Origin: Methylobacterium isbiliense
GTDB taxonomy: Bacteria > Pseudomonadota > Alphaproteobacteria > Rhizobiales > Beijerinckiaceae
NCBI RefSeq assembly: GCF_022179325.1
Contig: NZ_BPQQ01000034.1
Span: forward strand, 62,001-126,000
Direction: 5' to 3'
DNA length: 64,000 bases
Every line of letters begins with the position of its first letter. The first letter of the stretch is position 1. This document shows, in pieces, positions 7,856 to 20,186 of this stretch. A program made the position numbers and the translations under genes. The notes under the pieces were generated by a model. It did no database searches and was not told the origin of the DNA. It was given only the letters and a program-made list of their open reading frames with translations.

Positions 7856-9241
7856 TCAGACCGGCGCCTGCGCGAGACCCGCCCCCACATCGGCGGCCGA
7901 ACCGCTCAGGCGACGGGCGGTCTGGACGAGATGGAAATGCAGGCGGGGGCCCCGGGCCTCCGGATTGGCCTCCGCGATGAGTGCGGCGACGCCCGCCACA
8001 TGCGGTGTGGCCATGCTCGTTCCACTCTCGTCCTTGTACTGGGTCGGGATCGGCCAGGAGGAACGGCAATCCACGCCAGGGCCGACGATGTCGACGGAGC
8101 CGCCCTCCGCGTTAATGCTCCCGTTCGAGAACCAGGCAACGGAGAGGGCTCGATCGATCGCGCCCACCGCGAAGATCGACGGACAGTTCGCCGGATGGCT
8201 GACGGGCGCGACGGTCTGCGGCCTGCGGCTATCGTTGCCCGCAGCAGCCAGGATCAGGGATCCTCTCGCCAACGCACGCTGCGCAGCCTGCTCGAATATC
8301 GCCGAGTATCCTTGCCCCCTCAGGACGCGGGCGCCGAGGGACATCGAGATCACGTGACAACCATTGGCAATGGCCCATTGCAATCCTGCCAGGATGCAAC
8401 CGTCCGTCCCGCGCCCTGCATCGTTCAGGACCTTTCCGACGAAGATCTCGGCCTCGGGGGCTACGCCGAAGCGCGGCGGCTGAGCCGGCCTGGCCGGACC
8501 GGCCGCGATACCGACGCAATGCGTGCCGTGCCCGTCCTGCGCGGTCGGGACCCCGTCGACGAAGGAGCGGGACTGGATCGAACGCCCGATGAAGTCGGGG
8601 TGATTGAAGTCCAGTCCCGTGTCGAGCACCGCGATCCTGATACCCCGTCCGGTGAAGCGGGAGCGGCTGGCGCCAACGGCCTGCAGACCCCACGTGAACG
8701 CCGCCTCTTCGAAGCTCAAGGCGGCGCTACCTCCCTCAGCACTGTCGCCCTTGAGGAGGCCGTCGACCAGATGGTTGACGGCATCGCGGTAGCCCCGCAG
8801 GTAGGACAGGTCCATGGGTGCGCCGCCCAGCGCGTAGACGATCCGCTCCGGCTCCACCGTGCGCAGCGAACTCTCCTTGCTGACGATCGAACTCATCGCC
8901 GCCGCCTGATCGGGCGGGGCATTGACCACGGCGACGCCAAGGTCTTCGAATACGATGCCTTCGCTCTCCTTGACGGTGAGGAGGCCTTCGGGATCTTTCA
9001 GGAAGTCTCCAGCATAAGCGAGCTGAAGGCCCACCCCCTTCGTGAGAGCCGCGGCACCGGCGGTGAGCTTGTCCGGCTCCAGCAGGACGAGAAATCGGCC
9101 CGTCGTTTCGGGACCACCTGGTAGACCGGGCTGGGGAGACGGGTTCGGGACCGGCGGTGTCGCCAACGGCATGATGCCCAGGGCCGGGGCTTGTTGGGCG
9201 GCTTCGGTTCCGGACGAACCACGAGTCGTGCGTCGCGCCAT
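7856..9241 (-). CDS. Subtilisin-like serine protease (S8)
   Basis: The 461-residue protein carries the complete S8 triad: Asp in AVLDTGLDFNHPDF, His in DGHGTHCVGIAAG, Ser in SGTSMATPHVAGVAAL, with the oxyanion Asn in AAAGNDS. The N-terminal 190 residues form a long prodomain-like region with no obvious signal peptide, so the cellular location is unclear. GGAGGGGG lies about 10 nt before the ATG at 9239-9241. The gene and its upstream region are noticeably less GC-rich than their neighbours, suggesting transfer. It is followed by a small I9-like gene, a probable functional partner. Confidence 0.93.
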   Translation of the reverse strand: MARRTTRGSSGTEAAQQAPALGIMPLATPPVPNPSPQPGLPGGPETTGRFLVLLEPDKLTAGAAALTKGVGLQLAYAGDFLKDPEGLLTVKESEGIVFEDLGVAVVNAPPDQAAAMSSIVSKESSLRTVEPERIVYALGGAPMDLSYLRGYRDAVNHLVDGLLKGDSAEGGSAALSFEEAAFTWGLQAVGASRSRFTGRGIRIAVLDTGLDFNHPDFIGRSIQSRSFVDGVPTAQDGHGTHCVGIAAGPARPAQPPRFGVAPEAEIFVGKVLNDAGRGTDGCILAGLQWAIANGCHVISMSLGARVLRGQGYSAIFEQAAQRALARGSLILAAAGNDSRRPQTVAPVSHPANCPSIFAVGAIDRALSVAWFSNGSINAEGGSVDIVGPGVDCRSSWPIPTQYKDESGTSMATPHVAGVAALIAEANPEARGPRLHFHLVQTARRLSGSAADVGAGLAQAPV

Positions 9242-9762
9242 GATCGGCGAATCCCCCTCCGAAACACCGGGACTTGCGCATTGGCACCGTCCAGCGCGCA
9301 ACGACATTGCCTGCATTTCATCATGATTTCAAGTTCGGGCAGATAAATTTCATTCATCGAATTTTTCACTGGGTCTCTCGATTATTATGATGCATAATTA
9401 CCAAAAAAACACCGGCCACACCATCAAGAGTTCTAACATATAACTATTATTCATGCCGCCTGCATGCCACAGAATTGGCCATTCAATTGGATGATCCGAG
9501 CATTTCACGAGGGTGCAAACGGATCATCTCATCGGATCGGCGGCGACCATCGCCAGGACCACCAGCATCACGATAGGTTCGTCCTTCCATCGATGAGATG
9601 GACGCGCCCATCGGCACGCCCCTTGTCGCGAAAGGGTTGTCGGCTTGCTCGGCGGCGTTCTGCGACCGCGGCAAGGCGTGGCCGCCGACGCAGGAAAGGG
9701 CCGCCTCGGCGGAGGGGTGGCCCGAGGAGATCGGGAGAAGCGACATGGCGTTGGAGGTTTTG
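9242..9762. other. AT-rich intergenic region, 521 bp
   Basis: The stretch from about 9300 to 9490 is the most AT-rich part of the window (runs such as ttattatgatgcataattacc and aaaaaaac). It must contain the S8 protease promoter reading leftward. A short dyad, gaattggccattcaattgg, lies near 9472-9490. A small minus-strand frame starting MKNSMNEIYLPEL is open but runs out of frame through the protease gene, so it is not called. Nothing else was recognised. Confidence 0.5.
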
Positions 9763-9972
9763 TCAGGCGCGCCAGCACCCCTTCGCGGCCTCGGCGCCCG
9801 CCTGCTCGCGGGTGAGGCCGATGTCGCGCAGCAGCCGGGCGTCGAGCACGGCGAGGTCGAGCCGCTGGCGCCGCCGCGCGGCGGCGCGCGCGAGCCAGGC
9901 GCGGGCAAGCGCGACCAGCCTCGCGGCGCGGGCCGGGACCTCCGGGCGGGGTCGGATCGTCGCGCTGCGCAT
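9763..9972 (-). CDS. DUF1127 domain protein
   Basis: A 69-residue basic protein ends in a DUF1127 motif, RRQRLDLAVLDARLLRDIGL, followed by TREQAGAEAAKGCW. Such small proteins are frequent in alphaproteobacteria, and some influence RNA binding and phosphate or carbon metabolism. This one has a longer Arg/Ala-rich N-terminus than the minimal 40-residue form. A strong AGGAGGAG precedes the ATG (9970-9972). It is divergent from the ArsR-like regulator 126 bp away. Confidence 0.88.
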   Translation of the reverse strand: MRSATIRPRPEVPARAARLVALARAWLARAAARRRQRLDLAVLDARLLRDIGLTREQAGAEAAKGCWRA

Positions 9973-10098
9973 GCCTGCTCCTCCTGTGACGGCGGGAAGG
10001 CTGCCGTGCAGCGCGCCTCGCGTCGCGGCCGAACGCTGCGGCCGCGGCCGAAGCATCGGCGGCTGACGGGCGCGGGCGGGCAGCCTATCCTGGGCGGC

Positions 10099-10794
10099 AT
10101 GGCGATGGTCTCAGGCAACACGCTCGCGGAGGTGGCCGGCCTGATCGGCGATCCGGCGCGGGCCAACATCCTCTCGGCCCTGATGGACGGGCGGGCGCTC
10201 ACGGCGGGCGAACTGGCGTGGCACGCGGGCGTGAGCGCGCCGACGACGAGCGGGCATCTGGCGAAGCTCGCGGCCGCGCGGCTCGTGGCGGTGGAGCGGC
10301 AGGGGCGCCATCGCTACCACCGGCTCGCAACGCCCGAGGTCGCGGCGGCCGTCGAGGCGCTGATGCAGGTGGCGGCGGCGGGGCCGGCCCGGCACCGGCC
10401 GACCGGTCCGCGCGACGCGGCGATGCGGCTCGCCCGCACCTGCTACGATCACCTCGCCGGCCGGCTCGGCACCGCGCTGGCCGACAGCCTGCGCGAGCAC
10501 GGCCACGTGACGCTCACCGAGGAGGGGGTCGGCACTATCACGCCGGCCGGCACGCGCTTCCTGTGCGACGAGGTCGGTCTCGATCTCGGCGACGGCGGAC
10601 GGCGCCCCCTGTGCCGCACCTGCCTCGACTGGAGCGAGCGGCGACCGCACTTCGCGGGCCGCCTCGGGGCCGCCCTGTGCCGGCGCGTCCACGACCTCGG
10701 CTGGATCGCGCGAAGCCGGGACAGCCGCGCCGTCGTGATCACCCCGACCGGCCGGCGGGGGTTCTCGCAGACTTTCGGAATCAGCCTGCCCTGA
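10099..10794 (+). CDS. ArsR-like winged-helix regulator with a C-terminal Cys-containing domain
   Basis: A 231-residue protein. Residues about 5-85 form an ArsR/SmtB winged helix (GDPARANILSALMDGRALTAGELA, then SAPTTSGHLAKL). The C-terminal 130 residues include LCRTCLDWSERRPHFAGRLG and a final HTH-like stretch. The N-terminal metal-site ELCVCDL motif of classical ArsR is not seen, so metal sensing by that site is unlikely; the CxxC could be redox- or metal-responsive. The ATG at 10099 is used; a second in-frame ATG lies two codons later. It is divergent from DUF1127, and its target is unknown. Confidence 0.87.
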   Translation: MAMVSGNTLAEVAGLIGDPARANILSALMDGRALTAGELAWHAGVSAPTTSGHLAKLAAARLVAVERQGRHRYHRLATPEVAAAVEALMQVAAAGPARHRPTGPRDAAMRLARTCYDHLAGRLGTALADSLREHGHVTLTEEGVGTITPAGTRFLCDEVGLDLGDGGRRPLCRTCLDWSERRPHFAGRLGAALCRRVHDLGWIARSRDSRAVVITPTGRRGFSQTFGISLP

Positions 10795-10872
10795 CCTCGG
10801 CAGACCCTAAGGTCGGCGGACCGGCCCCATCGTCGTCACTGGACCGGCCGCCCCTTCGGCGCAGGAGCGGGA

Positions 10873-11127
10873 TCAGGCCGCCTCGGCGGGCGCCGGCTCG
10901 GCAGCCTTGAGCGTGCAGGCCGCGCCGCAGGCGCTGGTGCAGGTCTCGTGCGCCTCGGCGAGCGCGCGGGACAGGATGCCCCGGATCGTCCGCGCGCAGC
11001 GGCCGCATTTCGGGCTGCAGCCGAGGCAGGCGTAGACCTGGGCCGGCGTGCGAGGGCAGCCCGGGCCGGGATTGAGGCACGCGCGCACTTGTCCGTCGGA
11101 GAAGACGTTGCAGGAACAGACGATCAT
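10873..11127 (-). CDS. bfd: Bacterioferritin-associated ferredoxin (BFD-like [2Fe-2S] protein)
   Basis: An 84-residue protein with the BFD-like [2Fe-2S] arrangement: CSC at residues 4-6 and the C-x2-C pair in CGRC, with GCSPKCGRC as the core. In other bacteria Bfd reduces bacterioferritin to release stored iron. A longer Ala/Glu tail with two or three extra Cys (ETCTSACGAACT) follows the fold. No bfr gene is adjacent. An AT-rich upstream stretch has an Irr-box-like sequence (11181-11197), which would suit iron control. Confidence 0.92.
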   Translation of the reverse strand: MIVCSCNVFSDGQVRACLNPGPGCPRTPAQVYACLGCSPKCGRCARTIRGILSRALAEAHETCTSACGAACTLKAAEPAPAEAA

Positions 11128-11445
11128 GCTGGGGATCGAGGCACCCGGTTCGGAAGCGGGCCACCGGCCCGATCTTCTAGATTAGAACGGTTGAAAACTA
11201 TAACATAATCAACAGGTTACCGGGGCAGGGCCGATTCGGCAAGCGCCCCCGTACCGCCTGCGACGGAATCACGCCGCCCCGTGCCTGCGGCTCGGCCGTG
11301 CGGCTCCGCCGCAGCCGGGCCACGACGGGCCTCGACGCCGCATCGTCCCCACGGCGGTGGTGACGGCAGGTTGCCTTGACGCTGCGCGACGTCTATCGCC
11401 GTGCTGCGCCACCGCCGACGCGCGGTCGGCCTGGACCGGATACCG
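11128..11445. other. Divergent intergenic region, 318 bp
   Basis: This is the space between bfd (minus strand) and the hybrid kinase operon (plus strand). The bfd-proximal part, about 11175-11220, is AT-rich and promoter-like and holds the Irr-box candidate. The rest is GC-rich with no recognised gene. Confidence 0.5.
11181..11197. promoter_or_regulatory. Candidate Irr/iron-control box upstream of bfd
   Basis: The sequence attagaacggttgaaaa resembles the rhizobial ICE motif TTTAGAA-N3-TTCTAAA: the left half fits 6 of 7 and the right half 5 of 7 positions. It is located 54-70 bp upstream of the bfd start in an AT-rich patch. This is motif recognition only. Confidence 0.35.
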
Positions 11446-14019
<2,574 letters not shown>

Positions 14020-14024
14020 GTCGC

Positions 14025-15761
14025 GTGCCGCGCCTGCCTCTCCGCGCCTTTCTGGCCCTCGGCCTGGGGGCGGCCGGTCTCGCGGCGACGCTGGTGCTCG
14101 CCCTCGTGGTCTCCCGGGTGGCCGCCGACCGCCTGTCGGAGCGGATCGCGGGCGAGACCGGCGACCTCGCCCGCCACGTGGCCGGCCAGCTCGACCGCAC
14201 CATGTTCGAGCGCTGGCGCGACATCCTGATCCTGGCCGAGAACGACACTCTGCGGGACCCGCAGGCCGGCAGCGAGCAGAAGCGCCGGGTGCTGCGCCGC
14301 GCCCACGAGACCTATCCGGACTACGCCATCGTCGGGCTCATCGCCCCCGAGGGCCGGATCGCCGTCACCGACAGCGGGCGGCTGGAGGGCCTCGACGTCG
14401 CCCACCGGGTCTACTTCACGCAGGGGCGGCAGGGTCCCTTCGTCGGCGACGTGCACGACGCGCTCCTGCTCGCCACGCTCCAGCCCGGCCGCGACCCGGC
14501 CGACCCGCCCCGGGTGCTCGATCTCGCAGCGCCCGTACGCACCCCCGAGGGGGCGCTCGCCGGCGTGGTCGTCGCCCATCTCGACTGGGCTTGGTCGCGG
14601 GAGGTCGAGGCGAGCCTGCACGATCAGGCGTCCGGCGGGCGCCGGGGCGTCGAGGTGATGGTGCTCGCCCGCGACGGCACGGTGCTGCTCGGGCCGCCGG
14701 CCCTGCGCAACCGCGTGCTCGCGGACTTGCCGAGCGTCGCGGCCGTGCGCGCGGGCGCCGGCGGCGCCACGCAGGAGACCTGGCCGGACGGCCGCGTCGC
14801 CCTCACGGGCTATCAGCCGACGCGGGGCTACCGCGATTATCCGGGTCTCGGCTGGAGCGTGCTGGTGCGCCAGGACGCGGCCGAGGCGCTCGCGCCGGTG
14901 CGCGCCCTGCACCGGCAGATCCTGCTCTGGGGCCTCGCGGTGGCGGCGGCCTCCGCCTCCGCCGGCTGGTTCGCCGCGGCCAGCCTCGCCCGCCCCCTGC
15001 GCCGGCTGGCGCTCGCGGCGGGCGCCCTCGGCCGGGGAACGCCGCTCTCGGTCCCGGAGAGCCCGGTGCGCGAGGCGCAGGCGATCGGCCTCGCCCTCTC
15101 GGCCGCCAACGAGGCGCTGCGCCAGCGCGCGGAAGAGCGGCGGCAGGCCGAGGCGCGCCAGGAGCTGCTGATCCACGAGCTGAACCACCGGGTGAAGAAT
15201 ACGCTCGCCACCGTGCAGGCCTTGGCGCGCCAGACCGCCCGCGGCGCGGATTCGGTCCCGGCCTTCACGGCTGCGTTCGAGGCCCGGCTGCTGGCGATGT
15301 CGCAGACCCACATGCTCCTCACCGCGAGCCAGTGGAGCACCACCGGCCTGCGCCGGATCCTGGAGCTGGAACTCGCGCCCTACGCCTCGGGCCGGCCGGA
15401 GCGGATCCACCTCGACGGCCCGGAGGTGGGGCTGGCGCCGCGCATCGCCGTGCCGCTCGGCATGACCGTGCACGAACTCGCCACCAACGCGGCGAAGTAC
15501 GGGGCGCTCTCGGTGCCGGAGGGGCGGGTGGTGGTGCGCTGGACGCTCGCCGACGGCCTGCTGCGCCTGTCCTGGCAGGAAAGCGGCGGCCCCGCCGTGG
15601 CCGCCCCCGAGCGCACGGGGTTCGGCACCCGCCTGATCCGCACCAGCGTCGAGCGCGAACTCGCCGGCACCGTCGCCCTCGACTTCCTGTCGGACGGATT
15701 GCTGTGCCGCCTGACGCTGCCGCTGGAGCGCAGCGAGGCGCCCGAACCTCAGGCCGCCTGA
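14025..15761 (+). CDS. Membrane-bound HWE-family sensor histidine kinase
   Basis: A 578-residue protein with an N-terminal membrane helix (about 8-33), a periplasmic dCache-like sensor (about 35-300), a second helix (about 303-325) and a HAMP-like stretch. The HWE kinase core has its phosphoacceptor at H388 in ELNHRVKNTLATVQALARQT, and the ATPase half contains VHELATNAAKYGAL. It lacks a receiver and may signal through the upstream hybrid kinase or a PhyR-type regulator elsewhere. The GTG at 14025 has GGGGAG 9 nt upstream; a TTG at 14016 is the alternative. The 3' end overlaps the convergent HD-GYP gene by 13 bp. Confidence 0.92.
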   Translation: MPRLPLRAFLALGLGAAGLAATLVLALVVSRVAADRLSERIAGETGDLARHVAGQLDRTMFERWRDILILAENDTLRDPQAGSEQKRRVLRRAHETYPDYAIVGLIAPEGRIAVTDSGRLEGLDVAHRVYFTQGRQGPFVGDVHDALLLATLQPGRDPADPPRVLDLAAPVRTPEGALAGVVVAHLDWAWSREVEASLHDQASGGRRGVEVMVLARDGTVLLGPPALRNRVLADLPSVAAVRAGAGGATQETWPDGRVALTGYQPTRGYRDYPGLGWSVLVRQDAAEALAPVRALHRQILLWGLAVAAASASAGWFAAASLARPLRRLALAAGALGRGTPLSVPESPVREAQAIGLALSAANEALRQRAEERRQAEARQELLIHELNHRVKNTLATVQALARQTARGADSVPAFTAAFEARLLAMSQTHMLLTASQWSTTGLRRILELELAPYASGRPERIHLDGPEVGLAPRIAVPLGMTVHELATNAAKYGALSVPEGRVVVRWTLADGLLRLSWQESGGPAVAAPERTGFGTRLIRTSVERELAGTVALDFLSDGLLCRLTLPLERSEAPEPQAA

Positions 15762-16798
15762 CTCGCCGGGCGATCCGCGATCAGGGCCGCGATCTCGTCC
15801 CAGCGGGACACGAAGGCCCGCACGCAGGCGGGATCGAAGTGGCTGCCCGCATGCTCCTCCAGGAAGCGCCTCGCCTGCTCGGGCGGCCAGCCCGGCTTGT
15901 AGACCCGGTCGGAGATGAGGGCGTCGAACACGTCCGCCACGGCGGTGATGCGGCCGGGCAGCGGGATCGCCTCGCCGGCAAGGCCGCGCGGGTAGCCGCT
16001 GCCGTCCCAGCGCTCGTGGTGGGTGAGCGCGATCTCGGCGGCGAGCCGCAGCAGCGGCGAGTCGCTGTCGTGCAGCATCCGGTATCCGCGCAGGGCATGC
16101 TGCATCATCTCGGTGCGCTCCGCCTCGGTGAGGGGGCCGGCCTTGTGCAGGATGCTGTCGGCGACGCCGATCTTGCCGATGTCGTGCATGGTCGAGGCGA
16201 GGGCGATGTCGTTCGCCTCCTGCTCCGACAGGCCGAGCCCGTCCGCGATGGCGATGACGCAGCCCGCGACCCGGGTGAGGTGGTCGCCGGCCTGGTCGTC
16301 GCGGAACTCGGCGGCCAGGATCAGGCGGTGGATGATCTCGCGCTCGCGCTGCGCACGCTCGGTCTCGGCCTGCTCGCGCGCCCGGGCGAGATCGGCGGCC
16401 TGCAGCCGGGCCGTGCCCTGGGCTCGGGCGAGCGCGATCAGGTTGCGGGCGCGGATCTGCAGGTCGAAGCCGTCGAGGGGCGGCAGCACCACGTCGGTGG
16501 CCCCGGCCTCCAGCGCCCGGCGGCGGGTGGCGGCCGGGTCGCCCGCCCCGATCAGCATCAGCGAGGTGCCCACGAGGTGCGGCAGGCGGCGCAGGTCGCG
16601 CACGAGGGCGACGCCGTCCAGATGCGGCGAATCCTCGATCAGCACGAGGTCGGCGGTGCCCTCGCCGAGCGCCGCGAGGGCGGCGGGCGCCGTGTCCAGC
16701 ACGCGGCTCGTATGGGCGGGCGAGACGATCCGCACCAGAGCGCCCGCATCCGGGCGAGCCGTGACGATGACGACCGAGGGGTCCGCAGCAGGAGGCAT
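15749..16798 (-). CDS. Response regulator with HD-GYP domain (putative c-di-GMP phosphodiesterase)
   Basis: A 349-residue protein. A receiver-like domain (about 8-125) with Asp in LVLIEDSPHLDG leads through a coiled coil to an HD-GYP domain (about 155-345), with HD in TMHDIGKIGV and the GYP loop in HHERWDGSGYPRGL intact. It is therefore likely to hydrolyse cyclic di-GMP. The receiver is divergent, so its phosphorylation is uncertain. The ATG at 16796-16798 was chosen. It is convergent with and overlaps the HWE kinase gene by 13 bp, placing signal input and c-di-GMP turnover side by side. Confidence 0.92.
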   Translation of the reverse strand: MPPAADPSVVIVTARPDAGALVRIVSPAHTSRVLDTAPAALAALGEGTADLVLIEDSPHLDGVALVRDLRRLPHLVGTSLMLIGAGDPAATRRRALEAGATDVVLPPLDGFDLQIRARNLIALARAQGTARLQAADLARAREQAETERAQREREIIHRLILAAEFRDDQAGDHLTRVAGCVIAIADGLGLSEQEANDIALASTMHDIGKIGVADSILHKAGPLTEAERTEMMQHALRGYRMLHDSDSPLLRLAAEIALTHHERWDGSGYPRGLAGEAIPLPGRITAVADVFDALISDRVYKPGWPPEQARRFLEEHAGSHFDPACVRAFVSRWDEIAALIADRPASQAA

Positions 16799-16915
16799 GG
16801 TCCGCAAGGCTCGTGACCGGCGCGTGCCCCGGCCGGGGCGGCATCGCCCCGATCATCGCCGGGTTTGCTGAAGCCTTGCTTAAGCCGGCGGCCCCGGACG
16901 GCCGCCGGCCGCGCC

Positions 16916-18740
<1,825 letters not shown>

Positions 18741-18833
18741 GCGGCGGCTGCGCCCGCTGCGGCAGGGTGATGGGACGGGCGCACGGAGCGGCGATGCGCA
18801 AACCCCGCACCCTGCCCCGCCGCGGGCACCCCG

Positions 18834-20177
18834 TCAGTGCCCGAACCCCGACTCGACGAACTTGAACAGGAAGACCGCCGCGATCACCCAGACGACCGGC
18901 TTCACCCCCCGCGCCCGCCCGGTGAGGAGCTTGAGGGCCGCGTAGGTGATGAAGCCGAAGGCGACGCCGTTGGCGATCGAGTAGGTGAAGGGCATCAGCA
19001 CCGCCGTGACGCAGGCCGGGATGACCTCCGTCAGGTCGTCCCAGTCGAGGTCCACGAGGTCGTGCAGCATCAGGCAGGCGACGTAGAACAGGGCCGGCGC
19101 CGTGGCGTAGGGCGGCACCGAGCCGGCGAGCGGGGCGAAGAACAGGCAGGCGAGGAACAGGACGGCCACCGTGACGGCGGTGAGCCCGGTGCGCCCGCCC
19201 TCCTCGACGCCCGACGCGCTCTCCAGATACGCCGTGGTGCTCGACGTGCCGAGCAGCGCGCCCGCGAAGATCGCGCCGCTGTCGGCCATCAGCGCCCGGT
19301 CGAGGCGCGGGTTGGGGCCCTCCCGCAGCAGGCCCGCCCGGCTCGCGACCCCCATCAGGGTCCCGGTGGCATCGAACAGCTCCACCAGGAACAGCACCAG
19401 CACGATGTTGAGCAGGCCCGCCGAGAGCGCCCCCGAGAGGTCGAGGGCGAACAGCGTCGGCGTGACCGCGGGCGGCCACGACACCACGCCCTGGAAGCTG
19501 TTGCCGGCGACGACGAAGCTCAGGACCGTGACGCTCAGGATGCCGATCAGCAGCGCTCCCTTCACCTTCCGGATCGAGAGCGCGGCCACCAGGATGAAGC
19601 CCGCTACCGCCAGGGCGGTGCTCAGCTTGTGCAGGTCGCCCAGCGTCACGAAGGTGGCCGGGCTCGCCGCCACCACGCCCGCGTTCTTGAGCGCGATGAT
19701 CGCCAGGAACAGCCCGATCCCGACCGTGATGGCGATGCGCATCGAGCGCGGGATGCCGTCCACGATCAGGCTGCGCAGGCCCGTGAGGGTGACGACGAGG
19801 AAGCAGATGCCGGAGATGAACACCGCGCCGAGCGCCGCCTGCCACGTGTAGCCCATCTGGAGCACCACCACGTAGGCGAAGTAGGCGTTGAGCCCCATGC
19901 CGGGCGCGAGCGCGATCGGGTAGTTGGCGAGAAAGGCCATCAGGGCCGAGCCGAAGGCCGCGATCAGGCAGGTCGCGACGAAGACCGCGCCCTTGGGCAT
20001 GCCGGCATCGGCCAGGATCGAGGGGTTGATGAAGACGATGTAGGCCATCGTCAGGAAGGTCGTGAGCCCGGCGAGCAGCTCGGTGCGCACCGTGGTGCCG
20101 TGCGCCCGCAGCGCGAAGAGCCGCTCCAGCATGCCCTCCGGCCGCCCAACCTCCGGGTCCCGAATCGCGTCCATCAT
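18834..20177 (-). CDS. NCS2/AzgA-type purine permease
   Basis: An integral membrane protein of 447 residues with about 12-13 hydrophobic segments, matching the AdeP/PurP/PbuG proton symporters for adenine, guanine and hypoxanthine. Typical sequences are FINPSILADAGMPKGAVFVATCL near the N-terminus, APGMGLNAYFAY, and LFDATGTLMGVASRAGL. It starts 9 bp after the stop of the fused hydroxylase gene and so is the third gene of that operon. This strongly suggests that the hydroxylase acts on a purine base. Confidence 0.93.
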   Translation of the reverse strand: MMDAIRDPEVGRPEGMLERLFALRAHGTTVRTELLAGLTTFLTMAYIVFINPSILADAGMPKGAVFVATCLIAAFGSALMAFLANYPIALAPGMGLNAYFAYVVVLQMGYTWQAALGAVFISGICFLVVTLTGLRSLIVDGIPRSMRIAITVGIGLFLAIIALKNAGVVAASPATFVTLGDLHKLSTALAVAGFILVAALSIRKVKGALLIGILSVTVLSFVVAGNSFQGVVSWPPAVTPTLFALDLSGALSAGLLNIVLVLFLVELFDATGTLMGVASRAGLLREGPNPRLDRALMADSGAIFAGALLGTSSTTAYLESASGVEEGGRTGLTAVTVAVLFLACLFFAPLAGSVPPYATAPALFYVACLMLHDLVDLDWDDLTEVIPACVTAVLMPFTYSIANGVAFGFITYAALKLLTGRARGVKPVVWVIAAVFLFKFVESGFGH

Positions 20178-20186
20178 CCCCTCTCC

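Noticed and set aside
8998-9369. Minus-strand frame beginning MKNSMNEIYLPEL with CRQCRC, upstream of and overlapping the S8 protease
   Set aside because: It runs out of frame through the protease gene and loses any plausible composition; the first 40 residues alone are not enough to call a peptide.
18741-18833. Complementary gcagggtg and caccctgc between the asparaginase and permease genes as a terminator
   Set aside because: The loop is about 45 nt and the arms only 8 bp; too weak to list as a feature.
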